Positions 35,213 to 44,131 of a stretch of DNA of 64,000 bases are shown here, in pieces. Under the pieces are notes generated by a model. The model was not told the DNA's origin and did not search any database. It worked only from the letters and a program-made list of their open reading frames with translations. The stretch comes from Yeosuana marina. GTDB lineage: Bacteria; Bacteroidota; Bacteroidia; Flavobacteriales; Flavobacteriaceae. The stretch lies in contig NZ_JAAKGI010000046.1 in NCBI RefSeq assembly GCF_011762485.1, forward strand, positions 686-64,685, written 5' to 3'. The translations under genes and the position numbers were made by a program. Positions within the stretch are counted from its first letter, which is position 1; each line of letters begins with the position of its first letter.

Positions 35213-36043
35213 ATGCAAGATTTTTTAAACTACTTTGAAACCATTCCATCTTCGCATAGAAGTTTGATTTTAGTAGGTGGTTTAACTTTTTTTTGGTTGC
35301 TAGAAAGTGCGGTTCCCTTATTTAAGTTTAAATATAAAAAATGGCGGCACGCTGTTCCTAATATATTTTTTACACTCACAACTATTATCGTAAACTTCGT
35401 GTTGGCTTTTTTGTTATTAAAATCGGCTGATTGGGTGATGAGTAATAATTTTGGAATTCTAAATTGGTTACCCGAAATGTCTTTAGGATTATATATTATT
35501 TTGGGCATTTTATTAATGGATTTTTTTGGAGCCTACGTACCACATTGGGTAGAACATAAAGTAAAGTCATTGTGGATGGTTCATTTGGTGCATCATACAG
35601 ATCACCATGTAGATACTACAACCGCTAATAGGCATCATCCTATAGAAAGTGTGATTCGTTTTGTTTTTACACTTTTCGGGGTGTTTATTATTGGTGCACC
35701 TATGGGCATTGTTATGTTGTATCAATCGTTATCATTGGTGTCAACACAGTTTAATCATGCCAATATTAAATTACCTAAGACGGTAGATAAACTAATTAGC
35801 TATGTTTTAGTATCACCAGATATGCACAAAGTACATCATCATTATGTATTGCCATATACAGATTCTAATTATGGTAATATATTTTCTGTTTGGGATAGAT
35901 TATTGGGAACCTACAGGTATTTAGATAGAGAACAACTTGTTTTTGGTGTTGACATCTTTCCTGATGAGCTTGAAAACGGACAAATTATAAATTTGTTAAA
36001 ACAACCTTTTCAGAAATATAAAAAGCCAACTACTTTGGTTTAG
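35213..36043 (+). CDS. Sterol desaturase/fatty acid hydroxylase family protein
   Basis: The 276-residue membrane protein has about five membrane segments and the histidine motifs of di-iron hydroxylases: HWVEH, HLVHHTDHH and HKVHHHY. Such enzymes hydroxylate or desaturate lipids, sterols or carotenoids. In Flavobacteria the lipid substrate may be a sphingolipid, ornithine lipid or carotenoid; nothing here identifies it. It probably shares a transcript with the YkgJ-type gene. Confidence 0.88.
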   Translation: MQDFLNYFETIPSSHRSLILVGGLTFFWLLESAVPLFKFKYKKWRHAVPNIFFTLTTIIVNFVLAFLLLKSADWVMSNNFGILNWLPEMSLGLYIILGILLMDFFGAYVPHWVEHKVKSLWMVHLVHHTDHHVDTTTANRHHPIESVIRFVFTLFGVFIIGAPMGIVMLYQSLSLVSTQFNHANIKLPKTVDKLISYVLVSPDMHKVHHHYVLPYTDSNYGNIFSVWDRLLGTYRYLDREQLVFGVDIFPDELENGQIINLLKQPFQKYKKPTTLV

Positions 36044-36136
36044 ATTCTAGATTTTTGTAGAACTACCTTCTTTTTTGTTTTAATTTTTTTAGAAAGTTTC
36101 AGTAGGAAATCAATACTAAAACAAATAATAAAACTG

Positions 36137-36144
36137 TATTTTTG
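36137..36144 (+). promoter_or_regulatory. -7 promoter element of the permease gene
   Basis: TATTTTTG fits TANNTTTG and lies 23 bases before the TTG start at 36168. No clear -33 element is seen. Confidence 0.4.
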
Positions 36145-36167
36145 AAATTATATAATCAAAACGCAAT

Positions 36168-37403
36168 TTGAATTTCGAGTATTTTATAGCAAAGCGCATT
36201 ATTGGCAGTAAAGCCTATAAAAGTAGTATTTCCGCACCCATCATTAAAATAGGAATATCAGCCATCGCCATAGGTATTGTGGTTATGATGATAGCTATCG
36301 CAACGGGTATAGGATTACAACAAAAAATACGTGATAAAGTGGTTGCCTTTAATGGCCATGTGATTATATCAAATTTTGATAGTAATAATTCTCAAGAAAG
36401 CATATCCCCAATTTCAACAAAACAAGATTTTTATCCAGAGTTCAAATCTGTAGAGGGTATAAAACACATTCAAGCAGTAGCAACCAAATTTGGTGTGATT
36501 CGTACTGAAACTGATTTTGAAGGTGTGGTTTTAAAAGGAGTTGGTGCCGATTATAGTTGGGATTATTTCAAGGATTTTTTAGTTGAAGGTCGCTTGCCTG
36601 ATTTCACAAAAAAAAGAAATGAAGAGGTGTTGATGTCTCAATACATTGCTAACCGATTAAAATTTAAAGTGGGTGATAAATTTCAAATGATATTTAGAAA
36701 AGATGACCCCAATAAATTACCCAACATCATAACGTATACAATTGTTGGCATTTACAATTCTGGATTTCAGGATTTTGATGCAACGTATATTATTGGTGAT
36801 ATTCGACATATACAGCGTATCAATAATTGGGATGCTGACCAAGTGGGAAATTTTGAGGTGTTTATTGATGATTATAGTCAGTTGAAGCAAAAAGGAATTG
36901 AAATTTATCAAAACACACCATCTACATTAAATACACAAACGATTAGTGAAAAATATGCTTCCATTTTTGAGTGGATAAAAATATTTGACAAAAATATCTA
37001 CGGTATTATTGCTATTATGATTTTAGTGGCTGGTATCAATATGGTAACAGCTCTATTGGTTTTAATATTAGAGCGTACCCAAATGATTGGTATTTTAAAA
37101 GCTCTTGGAAGCAACAATTGGAGTATAAGAAAACTGTTTCTGTATAATGCATCCTATTTAATTATTTTAGGATTATTTTGGGGAAATTTGATAGGCTTAG
37201 GATTGTTATATTCTCAAAAGTATTTTAAATTATTTCCGTTAGATCCTAGCGTCTATTACGTAAGCGAAGCCCCCGTTTATATCAATTTTACCTATATATT
37301 GGCTTTAAATATAGGAACGTTGGTATTGTGTATGCTTATGCTATTACTACCATCTTATTTGGTAACTAAAATATCACCAGTAAAAGCCATTAGGTTTGAA
37401 TAA
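36168..37403 (+). CDS. FtsX-like ABC permease, LolC/LolE type
   Basis: The 411-residue protein has one membrane helix near the N-terminus (about 25-50), a periplasmic MacB-type domain (about 55-265) and three helices near the C-terminus with the FtsX-fold sequence MVTALLVLILERTQMIGILKALGSNNWSIRKLFLYNA. The start sequence MNFEYFIAKRI begins with TTG at 36168 and is typical of the flavobacterial LolC/E-like family that extracts lipoproteins from the inner membrane. The ATPase gene is not adjacent, which is usual in this group. Confidence 0.85.
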   Translation: MNFEYFIAKRIIGSKAYKSSISAPIIKIGISAIAIGIVVMMIAIATGIGLQQKIRDKVVAFNGHVIISNFDSNNSQESISPISTKQDFYPEFKSVEGIKHIQAVATKFGVIRTETDFEGVVLKGVGADYSWDYFKDFLVEGRLPDFTKKRNEEVLMSQYIANRLKFKVGDKFQMIFRKDDPNKLPNIITYTIVGIYNSGFQDFDATYIIGDIRHIQRINNWDADQVGNFEVFIDDYSQLKQKGIEIYQNTPSTLNTQTISEKYASIFEWIKIFDKNIYGIIAIMILVAGINMVTALLVLILERTQMIGILKALGSNNWSIRKLFLYNASYLIILGLFWGNLIGLGLLYSQKYFKLFPLDPSVYYVSEAPVYINFTYILALNIGTLVLCMLMLLLPSYLVTKISPVKAIRFE

Positions 37404-37455
37404 TTGGGTTTTAAGGAGAGTTTTCAGTTTAATAAATATGGAATATCAAAATGAG

Positions 37456-37938
37456 CTACTTTAGCTCAATACGCTCAATTTCCAGTTTAAAAGATTCTGC
37501 TTTTTTATTGCCAATTAAAAACGCAATCTGTTCCATTTGTTTTCCAGGATAGTTTTCCATGTGTAGTTGTCTGCCTCTAAAAGTAGGATAAAGAGTTGTA
37601 AACGGAATTTCAATAATTTCCCAATCATTTGATGTAGAAAATTGACAAACATACGAATGCTCATCATGATTACTTGTTTTAATTCTGAATTGAAAGGTTT
37701 TGCCATCACCTTTTATATGTAGGCATACTTTTGAAAAGCCTTCAACATGTTTAGTATCAAAGGTATATTTTACCATAGAAAATCCTCCATTATTTTCTAA
37801 AGAAACATGTCCATAAAAACTACCAAAACCTTCATTGGTTAAACCAAAAGAACCATTGGAACGTCCTCCCATTACTACATCATCTACAATTTTCCAGTTT
37901 GATATATCGCTTGTGGTTTTAAAATTGAATAAGGTCAT
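37456..37938 (-). CDS. CIA30 family protein
   Basis: The 160-residue protein matches the CIA30 beta-sandwich family with SNWKIVDDVVMGGRSNGSFGLTNEGFGSFYGHVSLENNGGFSMVKY and a C-terminal strand set. In eukaryotes CIA30 (NDUFAF1) helps assemble respiratory complex I; bacterial members are related to carbohydrate-binding folds and have no proven role. No signal peptide is seen, so it is probably cytoplasmic. A terminator for the upstream gene lies just before it. Confidence 0.85.
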   Translation of the reverse strand: MTLFNFKTTSDISNWKIVDDVVMGGRSNGSFGLTNEGFGSFYGHVSLENNGGFSMVKYTFDTKHVEGFSKVCLHIKGDGKTFQFRIKTSNHDEHSYVCQFSTSNDWEIIEIPFTTLYPTFRGRQLHMENYPGKQMEQIAFLIGNKKAESFKLEIERIELK

Positions 37939-37964
37939 TGAGGATTGAATGTTTATGGCATAGT

Positions 37965-38022
37965 TAAAAAAGTATCTCAGTCATGACTAAGATAATCACA
38001 ACTAAGATACTATAACTTTTTT
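37965..38022 (-). terminator. Intrinsic terminator with two alternative 5' arms
   Basis: On the minus strand the 3' arm ACTGAGATACT (plus 37981-37971) is followed by TTTTT. Two upstream arms can pair with it: AGTATCTTAGT (plus 38011-38001), giving 11 pairs with one G-U, and the tail of ATTATCTTAGT (plus 37996-37986), giving 9 pairs with a CATG loop. It ends transcription from the NifX-like gene. The tandem 5' arms exclude each other. Confidence 0.7.
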
Positions 38023-38099
38023 GGATTTATATGAATCATCAAACAAACATAAATATAGTAGAAATCTTTAACAAAGCAATTCTACTATATTATGATTAG

Positions 38100-38477
38100 T
38101 TAATGATTGCTACATTGATGCTCATGATCATGATGATGGTCGCAACTAGAACCTCCATCAGTAATTAGTCCTTGAGTATATTGTTTTACAACCACTGTTG
38201 GGTCACCTGAACAACCGCGAATCACTTCTATTCCAGAGTTGTTAAGTACGTTAATGGCACCATTACCTATACCGCCAGCAAGCATGGTTTTTACACCAAT
38301 TTCTGCCAAGGTACTCGCTATATTAGATTTGCAACCACAACCTTGTTCAGATTCTATAGATTCTACATTAATAATATCGTTGTTTTCTTCTGAAATAGTG
38401 TAAACATTGTAAAACTCACAATGTCCAAAATGGTCATCTATTTGGTTGTTGTCTGTAACTGGAACTGCAATTTTCAT
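38100..38477 (-). CDS. NifX/NifB-type iron-molybdenum cofactor-binding domain protein
   Basis: The 125-residue protein has the dinitrogenase iron-molybdenum cofactor domain: VPVTDNNQIDDHFGHCEFYNVY, the GCGCKSNIASTLAEIGVKTMLAGGIGNGAINVL core and GIEVIRGCSGD. It adds a Cys/His-rich tail (CDHHHDHEHQCSNH) that would bind metal. Free-standing members occur in many non-nitrogen-fixing bacteria, and no nif gene is seen here. It lies 52 bases downstream of a metallo-beta-lactamase-fold gene on the same strand, suggesting a joint role in metal or iron-sulfur handling, which is only inferred. Confidence 0.85.
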   Translation of the reverse strand: MKIAVPVTDNNQIDDHFGHCEFYNVYTISEENNDIINVESIESEQGCGCKSNIASTLAEIGVKTMLAGGIGNGAINVLNNSGIEVIRGCSGDPTVVVKQYTQGLITDGGSSCDHHHDHEHQCSNH

Positions 38478-38529
38478 AGGATTATGTTTTTATGTTATAT
38501 TTAAAATTATGTATTCTTTTTGTTAAGAA

Positions 38530-39369
38530 TTATACCTCAATGTTATGCCCCATTACAAGATTTTGTAAGTCGGATCCTAACGTTAATGATAATTTATCGA
38601 AGGCGCTACTACTTGTACAATGACCTGTGTAATAATGAGCTCCGTTTGCTAACTTTTTTAATTCTTTTGCAATGATGGTAATTTCTTGGTCAGTTTCGTT
38701 TTTAACAAAATGATTACCAGCGACCAAATGAAAGCCTCCTATTATGGTTTTAATACTTACGTCATCTATAGTCTCCTTAACTGTTGAAACCATATTTAAA
38801 ATACCATTATGGGCACAACCAGAAAATAGATGAATACCATTACTTTCTTTGATTGCAAAAATGAGTTCATGTTTAAAATCGTCTTTATAAAATGTATGAT
38901 ATTTTTGTTTATAAAGAATATCGTTACCTTTTGGTAAGGGATATATTTTATTGATATTAGGTATAAAATATAAGTTATCAAAAGTTAAAATATCAGTATC
39001 AAGACATACAAATCTATCTTTATAGGTTAGCAATTTTTTTGAAAATCCAATATTTTTTTTGACGTTCTCACGAATGGAAACATATTGATAATCAAAAATT
39101 TCTTTTTTTAAATAAACTTTTGCTTTTGTATTTAAGTTTAAAAAATCAATTAATCCACCAATATGATCATAATGTGCATGAGAAATAACAACGATATCAA
39201 CCTCTTTTAAATCAATTTTTAAGGTTTCGGCATTTTGAATAAACAAATTACTTTGCCCTGTATCAAATAGAATGTTGTGACTATCGGTTTTAATGTATAA
39301 TGATAAACCATGTTCAGCCTTTAATGTATCATTTGTATGCTTATTTTCTATAAGTGTTGTAATTTGCAT
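38530..39369 (-). CDS. Metallo-beta-lactamase-fold hydrolase
   Basis: The 279-residue protein has the metal-binding motif HAHYDHIGG (64-72), further ligands in LFSGCAHNG and GGFHLVAG, and a C-terminal YYTGHCTSS with a histidine. This arrangement resembles the family of archaeal dihydropteroate-related MBL proteins (7,8-dihydropterin-6-yl-methyl type), so a small phosphorylated or pterin substrate is possible. A minus-strand -7 element TATCTTTG lies 184 bases upstream. It is probably co-transcribed with the NifX-like gene. Confidence 0.82.
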   Translation of the reverse strand: MQITTLIENKHTNDTLKAEHGLSLYIKTDSHNILFDTGQSNLFIQNAETLKIDLKEVDIVVISHAHYDHIGGLIDFLNLNTKAKVYLKKEIFDYQYVSIRENVKKNIGFSKKLLTYKDRFVCLDTDILTFDNLYFIPNINKIYPLPKGNDILYKQKYHTFYKDDFKHELIFAIKESNGIHLFSGCAHNGILNMVSTVKETIDDVSIKTIIGGFHLVAGNHFVKNETDQEITIIAKELKKLANGAHYYTGHCTSSSAFDKLSLTLGSDLQNLVMGHNIEV

Positions 39370-39775
39370 CTAAGCTTTGTTTTATAGATTGCTTAATTGA
39401 AGGATTACAGTTTGAGTATTTCAATTCTTATGAATGTCTTAAGTTAACTTGTAATTTTTTTTCATTTATACCAATCTTTATCAAATTGAATATTTCCCAC
39501 TTCCATAAGTTTGTCAACATCTACTTGACGATAAGTTCTCCTATATTTACTACAAAGATAACGAACACAGGTTCATAAATAAAGTTTTTTAAATTAAATT
39601 TGCAAAACTTTTTGAAGACAGTTTCATTAAAATTTCAATTAATATAATCAAGGCAGTTTGGTACAAATAATAATGGCAAAATCAAATAAACACAAGATAC
39701 CAATAAATAAGCGTATCTTTGCACCTTAATTAAAAAAATGACACTATAATAGATTGTCATTTACAACCAATTTAT
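39370..39775. other. 406-base intergenic region with divergent promoters
   Basis: No gene is seen. A minus-strand -7 element TATCTTTG lies at plus 39560-39553 for the hydrolase gene, and a plus-strand TATCTTTG at 39714-39721 for the helicase gene. Between them is AT-rich sequence without visible repeats. The leader of the helicase message contains a hairpin (39737-39761). Confidence 0.5.
39714..39721 (+). promoter_or_regulatory. -7 promoter element of the RhlE-like helicase gene
   Basis: TATCTTTG fits TANNTTTG exactly and is followed by CACC, as in other promoters of this window. The resulting leader is about 48 bases long and contains the stem AATGACA / TGTCATT (39737-39743, 39755-39761). 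Confidence 0.55.
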
Positions 39776-41038
39776 ATGTCATTTAATTCTTTAGGCTTAT
39801 CCCAAGCCTTGCTAAAAGCAATTAGCAAAAAGGGATACACAACTCCAAGTCCTATACAAGAAAAAGCAATTCCTCTTATTTTAGAAGGTTATGATGTGTT
39901 AGCATCGGCTCAAACAGGAACTGGAAAAACAGCAGGGTTCACGTTGCCTCTTTTACATGTTTTATCTGAAAACCCTAAAGAGAAATTCAGGCCTATTCGG
40001 GCATTAATATTAACTCCAACCCGAGAGTTGGCAGCACAGGTGTACGCTAATGTTAAAGAATACAGCGAGTTTTTAGATTTACGTTCTGCAGTAATTTTTG
40101 GAGGTGTTAATCAAAAGCCACAAGCAGCAACGATAAGACAAGGTATCGATGTTTTAGTGGCAACTCCAGGACGTTTACTTGATTTACAAAACCAGGGACT
40201 ATTGTCATTAAAGCGTGTTGAGATTTTGGTGCTTGACGAAGCAGACCGTATGTTAGATATGGGTTTTTTAAGAGATATAGAGCGTATTATAAAAATGATG
40301 CCGACAAAACGACAAAATTTGATGTTTTCAGCAACATTTTCTCATGATATCAAGAAATTGGCTCAAGGTATTTTAAGAGAGCCAGTAATGGTTGAAGCAA
40401 CACCAGAAAATTCTACTGTTGATGCTATTAACCAAAAAATATATCGTGTTTCAAAAGGTAAAAAGTCAGGTTTGGCTATTAAATTGATTTCTGATGGTAA
40501 TTGGAAACAAGTGCTTATGTTTACAAGAACAAAGCATGGAGCCAATAAATTATGTAAAAATTTAGTTAGCGCCAACATTTCATCGGCAGCTATTCATGGA
40601 AATAAAAGTCAAGCCGCCAGAACAAAAGCTTTGGCAGGTTTTAAAAGTGGTGATGTTAGAGTATTGGTTGCTACAGATATAGCAGCTCGTGGACTGGATA
40701 TTCCGTTACTTCCGCATGTTATTAATTTTGAAATCCCTAATATTCCAGAGGATTATGTGCATAGAATTGGTCGAACCGGTAGAGCAGGAGCCAGTGGCGA
40801 AGCTATTTCTTTAGTAAGTGCGGATGAAACGAGTTATCTAAAAGATATTGAAAAACTACTTGGTTTCAGAATTGAAAGTGATATTATGGAAGGTTTTGAG
40901 CCCGATCCTAATGCCCCAACTGAACCGGAAAAGAGACAACAACGACAAGGTAGAAACTCATCTAAAAATCATACAAATTCAAGAAGTTCTGGTGGTAACA
41001 ATTCTAGAAGACGACAAAACAATAAACGACGAGGTTAA
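39776..41038 (+). CDS. DEAD-box ATP-dependent RNA helicase, RhlE-like
   Basis: The 420-residue helicase has all motifs: Q motif [16 protein letters not shown], Walker [19 protein letters not shown] (in [13 protein letters not shown]), SAT, and [10 protein letters not shown]. After residue 370 it has an Arg/Asn/Gly/Ser-rich basic tail ending in [10 protein letters not shown], typical of RhlE proteins and probably RNA-binding. It unwinds RNA in ribosome assembly or mRNA decay, often at low temperature. Two small genes follow closely on the same strand. Confidence 0.93.
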   Translation: MSFNSLGLSQALLKAISKKGYTTPSPIQEKAIPLILEGYDVLASAQTGTGKTAGFTLPLLHVLSENPKEKFRPIRALILTPTRELAAQVYANVKEYSEFLDLRSAVIFGGVNQKPQAATIRQGIDVLVATPGRLLDLQNQGLLSLKRVEILVLDEADRMLDMGFLRDIERIIKMMPTKRQNLMFSATFSHDIKKLAQGILREPVMVEATPENSTVDAINQKIYRVSKGKKSGLAIKLISDGNWKQVLMFTRTKHGANKLCKNLVSANISSAAIHGNKSQAARTKALAGFKSGDVRVLVATDIAARGLDIPLLPHVINFEIPNIPEDYVHRIGRTGRAGASGEAISLVSADETSYLKDIEKLLGFRIESDIMEGFEPDPNAPTEPEKRQQRQGRNSSKNHTNSRSSGGNNSRRRQNNKRRG

Positions 41039-41043
41039 TAAGC

Positions 41044-41268
41044 ATGCAAAAGATTTTAAGAGATAGAATTATTGAAGTCTGCAATAAGAAAATAGCAGCA
41101 AAAGGAGACCATGTGGGCGTGTCTTTTTATGCTTTTTTCTCTAATAAAAATGAGAATCCAGAATTGTTAATGGAAGTAGCAACTTGGTGGATTATGACAC
41201 ATAAGTTAGATCATTTTGAAAAAGCTGTAAAAATTAAAAATTTAGTACATGCAATCTCAACCAAATAA
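41044..41268 (+). CDS. Conserved small protein (DUF6500-like)
   Basis: The 74-residue protein is hydrophilic, with [46 protein letters not shown] as its conserved core. It probably belongs to DUF6500 (from memory). It starts 5 bases after the helicase stop and overlaps the next gene by 20 bases, so all three may be translated from one message. Function unknown. Confidence 0.65.
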   Translation: MQKILRDRIIEVCNKKIAAKGDHVGVSFYAFFSNKNENPELLMEVATWWIMTHKLDHFEKAVKIKNLVHAISTK

Positions 41269-41476
41269 CCCATTGCATGGTATTACCTTAGAAAGCATTA
41301 TTAATGAATTAGTTTCTCATTATGGCTGGGAATATATGGGCTATACCATAAAAATAAAGTGTTTTACAGATAATCCATCAGTAAAATCTAGTTTAAAATT
41401 TTTAAGAAGAACATCTTGGGCGAGAACTAAAGTAGAGAATATGTACTTGGAAATGCTTAAAAAACAGAAACGATAA
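41249..41476 (+). CDS. VF530 family DNA-binding protein (DUF2132)
   Basis: The 75-residue protein matches the VF530 family closely: [62 protein letters not shown]. The structure known for the family is helical and proposed to bind DNA. It overlaps the preceding gene by 20 bases and its stop is 2 bases from the end of the convergent PaiB-like gene. Confidence 0.85.
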   Translation: MQSQPNNPLHGITLESIINELVSHYGWEYMGYTIKIKCFTDNPSVKSSLKFLRRTSWARTKVENMYLEMLKKQKR

Positions 41477-41477
41477 A

Positions 41478-42086
41478 CTAAAATACTTTGTCTAAAAAGG
41501 AAGCAATACTTTCTTGATTTCTTCGAATAAGTTCTTCCTTAGCATTTGCAATATCCTGTGGTTTTTTATCCTGTGATAGTTTAAATTTCCCTTCCCAATC
41601 TGTAATATCAATTTCAAACATTTTTATATAGTCTAAAGCGCCTTCCATTCTAGGATTGTCTGGCGCTAAAATGTATTTATGGTTTGGTTGCTCAAAAAAG
41701 GCAGTCATTATTATTAAAGATTCTTTTAATGCCTCTTTGCTTTCAATGGCATTTACAGTGCCCTTTAAATGAACTTTTATATAGTTCCAAGTTGGCAATT
41801 GTGTGGTGCTGTAAATACTTGGTGAAATATAACATTGTGGCCCAGAAAAAATAATGCTAATGGGGTTATTGTCTTTCAGTAAGTCAGCTTGAGGGTTAAA
41901 TTTATCAATGTGACCAATAAGTTTTCCGTCCTCTTCTCTAAAAATTAAAGGTAAATGAGTGATATAAGGTTCGTTGTTTTTTACAGAAATTATAGTCGCT
42001 AATGGATAGGTTTTAATCACATCTATCATGTGATTCCTATTGCTATCTTGATGTTGTTTTGGAGGATAATTCAAGTTATTAGTCAA
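41478..42086 (-). CDS. FMN-binding negative transcriptional regulator, PaiB family
   Basis: The 202-residue protein has the PaiB split-barrel fold with MIDVIKTYPLATIISVKNNEPYITHLPLIF, GHIDKFNPQADLLKDNNPISIIFSGPQCYISPSIY and TWNYIKVHLKGTV. In Bacillus PaiB influences sporulation and protease genes, but the fold is that of FMN-dependent oxidoreductases, so an enzymatic role is equally likely here. It is divergent from radC, with 44 bases between starts. Confidence 0.87.
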   Translation of the reverse strand: MTNNLNYPPKQHQDSNRNHMIDVIKTYPLATIISVKNNEPYITHLPLIFREEDGKLIGHIDKFNPQADLLKDNNPISIIFSGPQCYISPSIYSTTQLPTWNYIKVHLKGTVNAIESKEALKESLIIMTAFFEQPNHKYILAPDNPRMEGALDYIKMFEIDITDWEGKFKLSQDKKPQDIANAKEELIRRNQESIASFLDKVF

Positions 42087-42130
42087 TTTAAATTGTTGAT
42101 TTATAAAATTACAATATTTATCTTTATCAA

Positions 42131-42829
42131 ATGCAAGAAAAATCTACCTCGTTCTCTATTAAAAATTGGTCGCAAGATGATCAGCCACGAGAAAAATTAT
42201 TGTACAAGGGTAAAGCGGCATTAAGTGATGCTGAATTGGTGGCGATTTTAATTGGCTCAGGTAATAGAGAGGAGAGCGCCGTAGACCTATCTAAACGTAT
42301 TTTAGCAAGTGTAGGTAATAATTTAAGCGAGTTAGGAAAACTGTCCATAAAACAATTAATGACCTTTAAAGGAATTGGTGAAGCCAAAGCCATTACTATT
42401 GCAGCCGCTTTAGAGTTAGGACGCCGCCGACGAGGAGAAGATGCTCTTCAAAAGAAAAAAATAACTTCTAGTGCATCGGTTTTTGAATTGATGCAGCCTA
42501 TTATTGGTGAATTACAACACGAAGAATTTTGGATTATTTATTTAAATAATTCCAATAAAGTCATTCATAAAAATCAGTTAAGTAAAGGTGGTATTACAGG
42601 CACTTTGGTTGATGTTCGATTGGTTTTGAAGCAAGCTTTAGAAGTTGGTGCTACAGGGTTAATTCTTGCTCATAATCACCCTTCAGGAACTTTAAAACCT
42701 AGCGAAGCTGATAAACAAATTACTAATAAATTAAAATTGGCTTCAGAAAGTTTAGATATAAAAGTGTTAGACCACTTGATTGTAACCGAAAAGAACTATT
42801 TTAGTTTTGCTGATGAAAACATACTATAA
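42131..42829 (+). CDS. radC: RadC family JAB/MPN metalloprotease-fold protein
   Basis: The 232-residue protein has an N-terminal helix-hairpin-helix (LMTFKGIGEAKAITI, about 76-90) and the JAMM metal site HNHPSG (181-186) with Asp194. RadC was named from DNA repair, but its true function is unresolved. Here it is a chromosomal core gene directly followed (zero bases) by a polysaccharide-deacetylase-like gene. Confidence 0.93.
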   Translation: MQEKSTSFSIKNWSQDDQPREKLLYKGKAALSDAELVAILIGSGNREESAVDLSKRILASVGNNLSELGKLSIKQLMTFKGIGEAKAITIAAALELGRRRRGEDALQKKKITSSASVFELMQPIIGELQHEEFWIIYLNNSNKVIHKNQLSKGGITGTLVDVRLVLKQALEVGATGLILAHNHPSGTLKPSEADKQITNKLKLASESLDIKVLDHLIVTEKNYFSFADENIL

Positions 42830-44131
42830 ATGCTATTAGTTTATACCCATAAAATCACCCCAAGATTAAAGTTCGTTTTTAAACATATATGTACCAGAAT
42901 ATTAGGTGTTGAAGTGTCGTTTACAACAACTATCGAAGAATTTATTGGGCATGATAGTATAAAAATGTCGTATACCAAACAACAATTGGGTAATGAGTTT
43001 TTTGTAAAAAGTCATGATATTTTATACGAACAAGGACTATCCGACATTGAAATTAATGTTCATGATTGGGATACTACCAAATGTTTCTTTTTAAATGGCG
43101 ATAAAAGTCATATTCCTTATGATATTTTTGCAGCGTCTTTTTATTTATTATCACGCTACGAGGAATATTTACCTCATGTAAATGATGAATTTGGACGGTT
43201 TTCAGCAACCGAAAGTATCGCCTTTAAATATGGATTTTTAAACCAACCTGTAGTTGATATTTGGGCCTATAAGTTCAGAGATAAGTTACAAGAACAGTAT
43301 CCGAAATATAAATTTCCTCAAAGAACTTATAGCATAAGTCCAATTATTGATGTTCCTAGTGCCTATAATTTTAGGATGAAGGGATTACTAAGAACTTTTG
43401 GCGGTACCTTAAAAGATTTAAGCAGGCTAAAGCTTAAAAGCTTGTACGACAGATACATGGTTATTTTTGGTTTTAAGCACGATCCTTTTGATACGTTTAA
43501 GTACATTATAAATAAACAGAAACAAACCAAGCATAAATTTTTATTCTTTTTTCTAATTGGGGCTTATTCAACCTATGATAAAGGTATCAACCCCAATAAA
43601 AAGGGATTTGTATCTCTTATTAAACAAGTTGCAGACTACTGTAAAGTAGGTTTAAAGGCATCTTATTTTGCTATTCATGATCCCGTAATTTTAAAAAAAG
43701 AAAAATTAAGAATGGAAGCAATTATAAACACATCTTTAACAGCTTCTAGACAATCATTTTCAAAGCTTAACTTACCAGAATCATATAGAAACCTAATAGA
43801 GCTTGAAATTCAGGAAGATTACACAATGGGTTATGTTAATCATATAGGATTCAGGGCAGGTACTTGTACGCCATTTTTGTTTTATGATTTAGATTTTGAA
43901 GTGCAAACGCCTTTAAAAGTCTGGTCATATCATTTAATGGATTATTCCTTATTAAAAACAAAATCCTTGTTAGATAAAAAGAAAGTTTTAAATGAAGTTA
44001 TTGATGAAGTGAAAAAGGTTGATGGAGAGTTTGTTCCTGTTTTTCACAACTATACTTTTAGTGAGTCGGATCGTTGGGATGGTTTCAAAGAGTTGTTTAA
44101 TATTATCATAGAATCTACTAATAATGAATAA
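42830..44131 (+). CDS. Polysaccharide deacetylase-like (NodB fold) protein
   Basis: The 433-residue protein has an N-terminal domain found only in Bacteroidota deacetylase-like proteins (about 1-160) and a NodB-like C-terminal part with PRTYSISPIIDVPSAYNF-like start and FRAGTCTPFLFYDL. The usual metal-binding pair Asp-x-Asp reads Asp-Val-Pro here (IIDVPS), and the RQ-H-F histidine position reads RQSFS, so the metal site looks incomplete. Catalysis is therefore doubtful. It starts directly at the radC stop and overlaps the phosphatase gene by 8 bases, so the three genes form one unit. Confidence 0.75.
   Translation: MLLVYTHKITPRLKFVFKHICTRILGVEVSFTTTIEEFIGHDSIKMSYTKQQLGNEFFVKSHDILYEQGLSDIEINVHDWDTTKCFFLNGDKSHIPYDIFAASFYLLSRYEEYLPHVNDEFGRFSATESIAFKYGFLNQPVVDIWAYKFRDKLQEQYPKYKFPQRTYSISPIIDVPSAYNFRMKGLLRTFGGTLKDLSRLKLKSLYDRYMVIFGFKHDPFDTFKYIINKQKQTKHKFLFFFLIGAYSTYDKGINPNKKGFVSLIKQVADYCKVGLKASYFAIHDPVILKKEKLRMEAIINTSLTASRQSFSKLNLPESYRNLIELEIQEDYTMGYVNHIGFRAGTCTPFLFYDLDFEVQTPLKVWSYHLMDYSLLKTKSLLDKKKVLNEVIDEVKKVDGEFVPVFHNYTFSESDRWDGFKELFNIIIESTNNE

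Noticed and set aside
38100..38477. Nitrogen fixation locus
   Set aside because: Only a free-standing NifX-like domain is present; no nifH, nifD, nifK or nifB gene is nearby.
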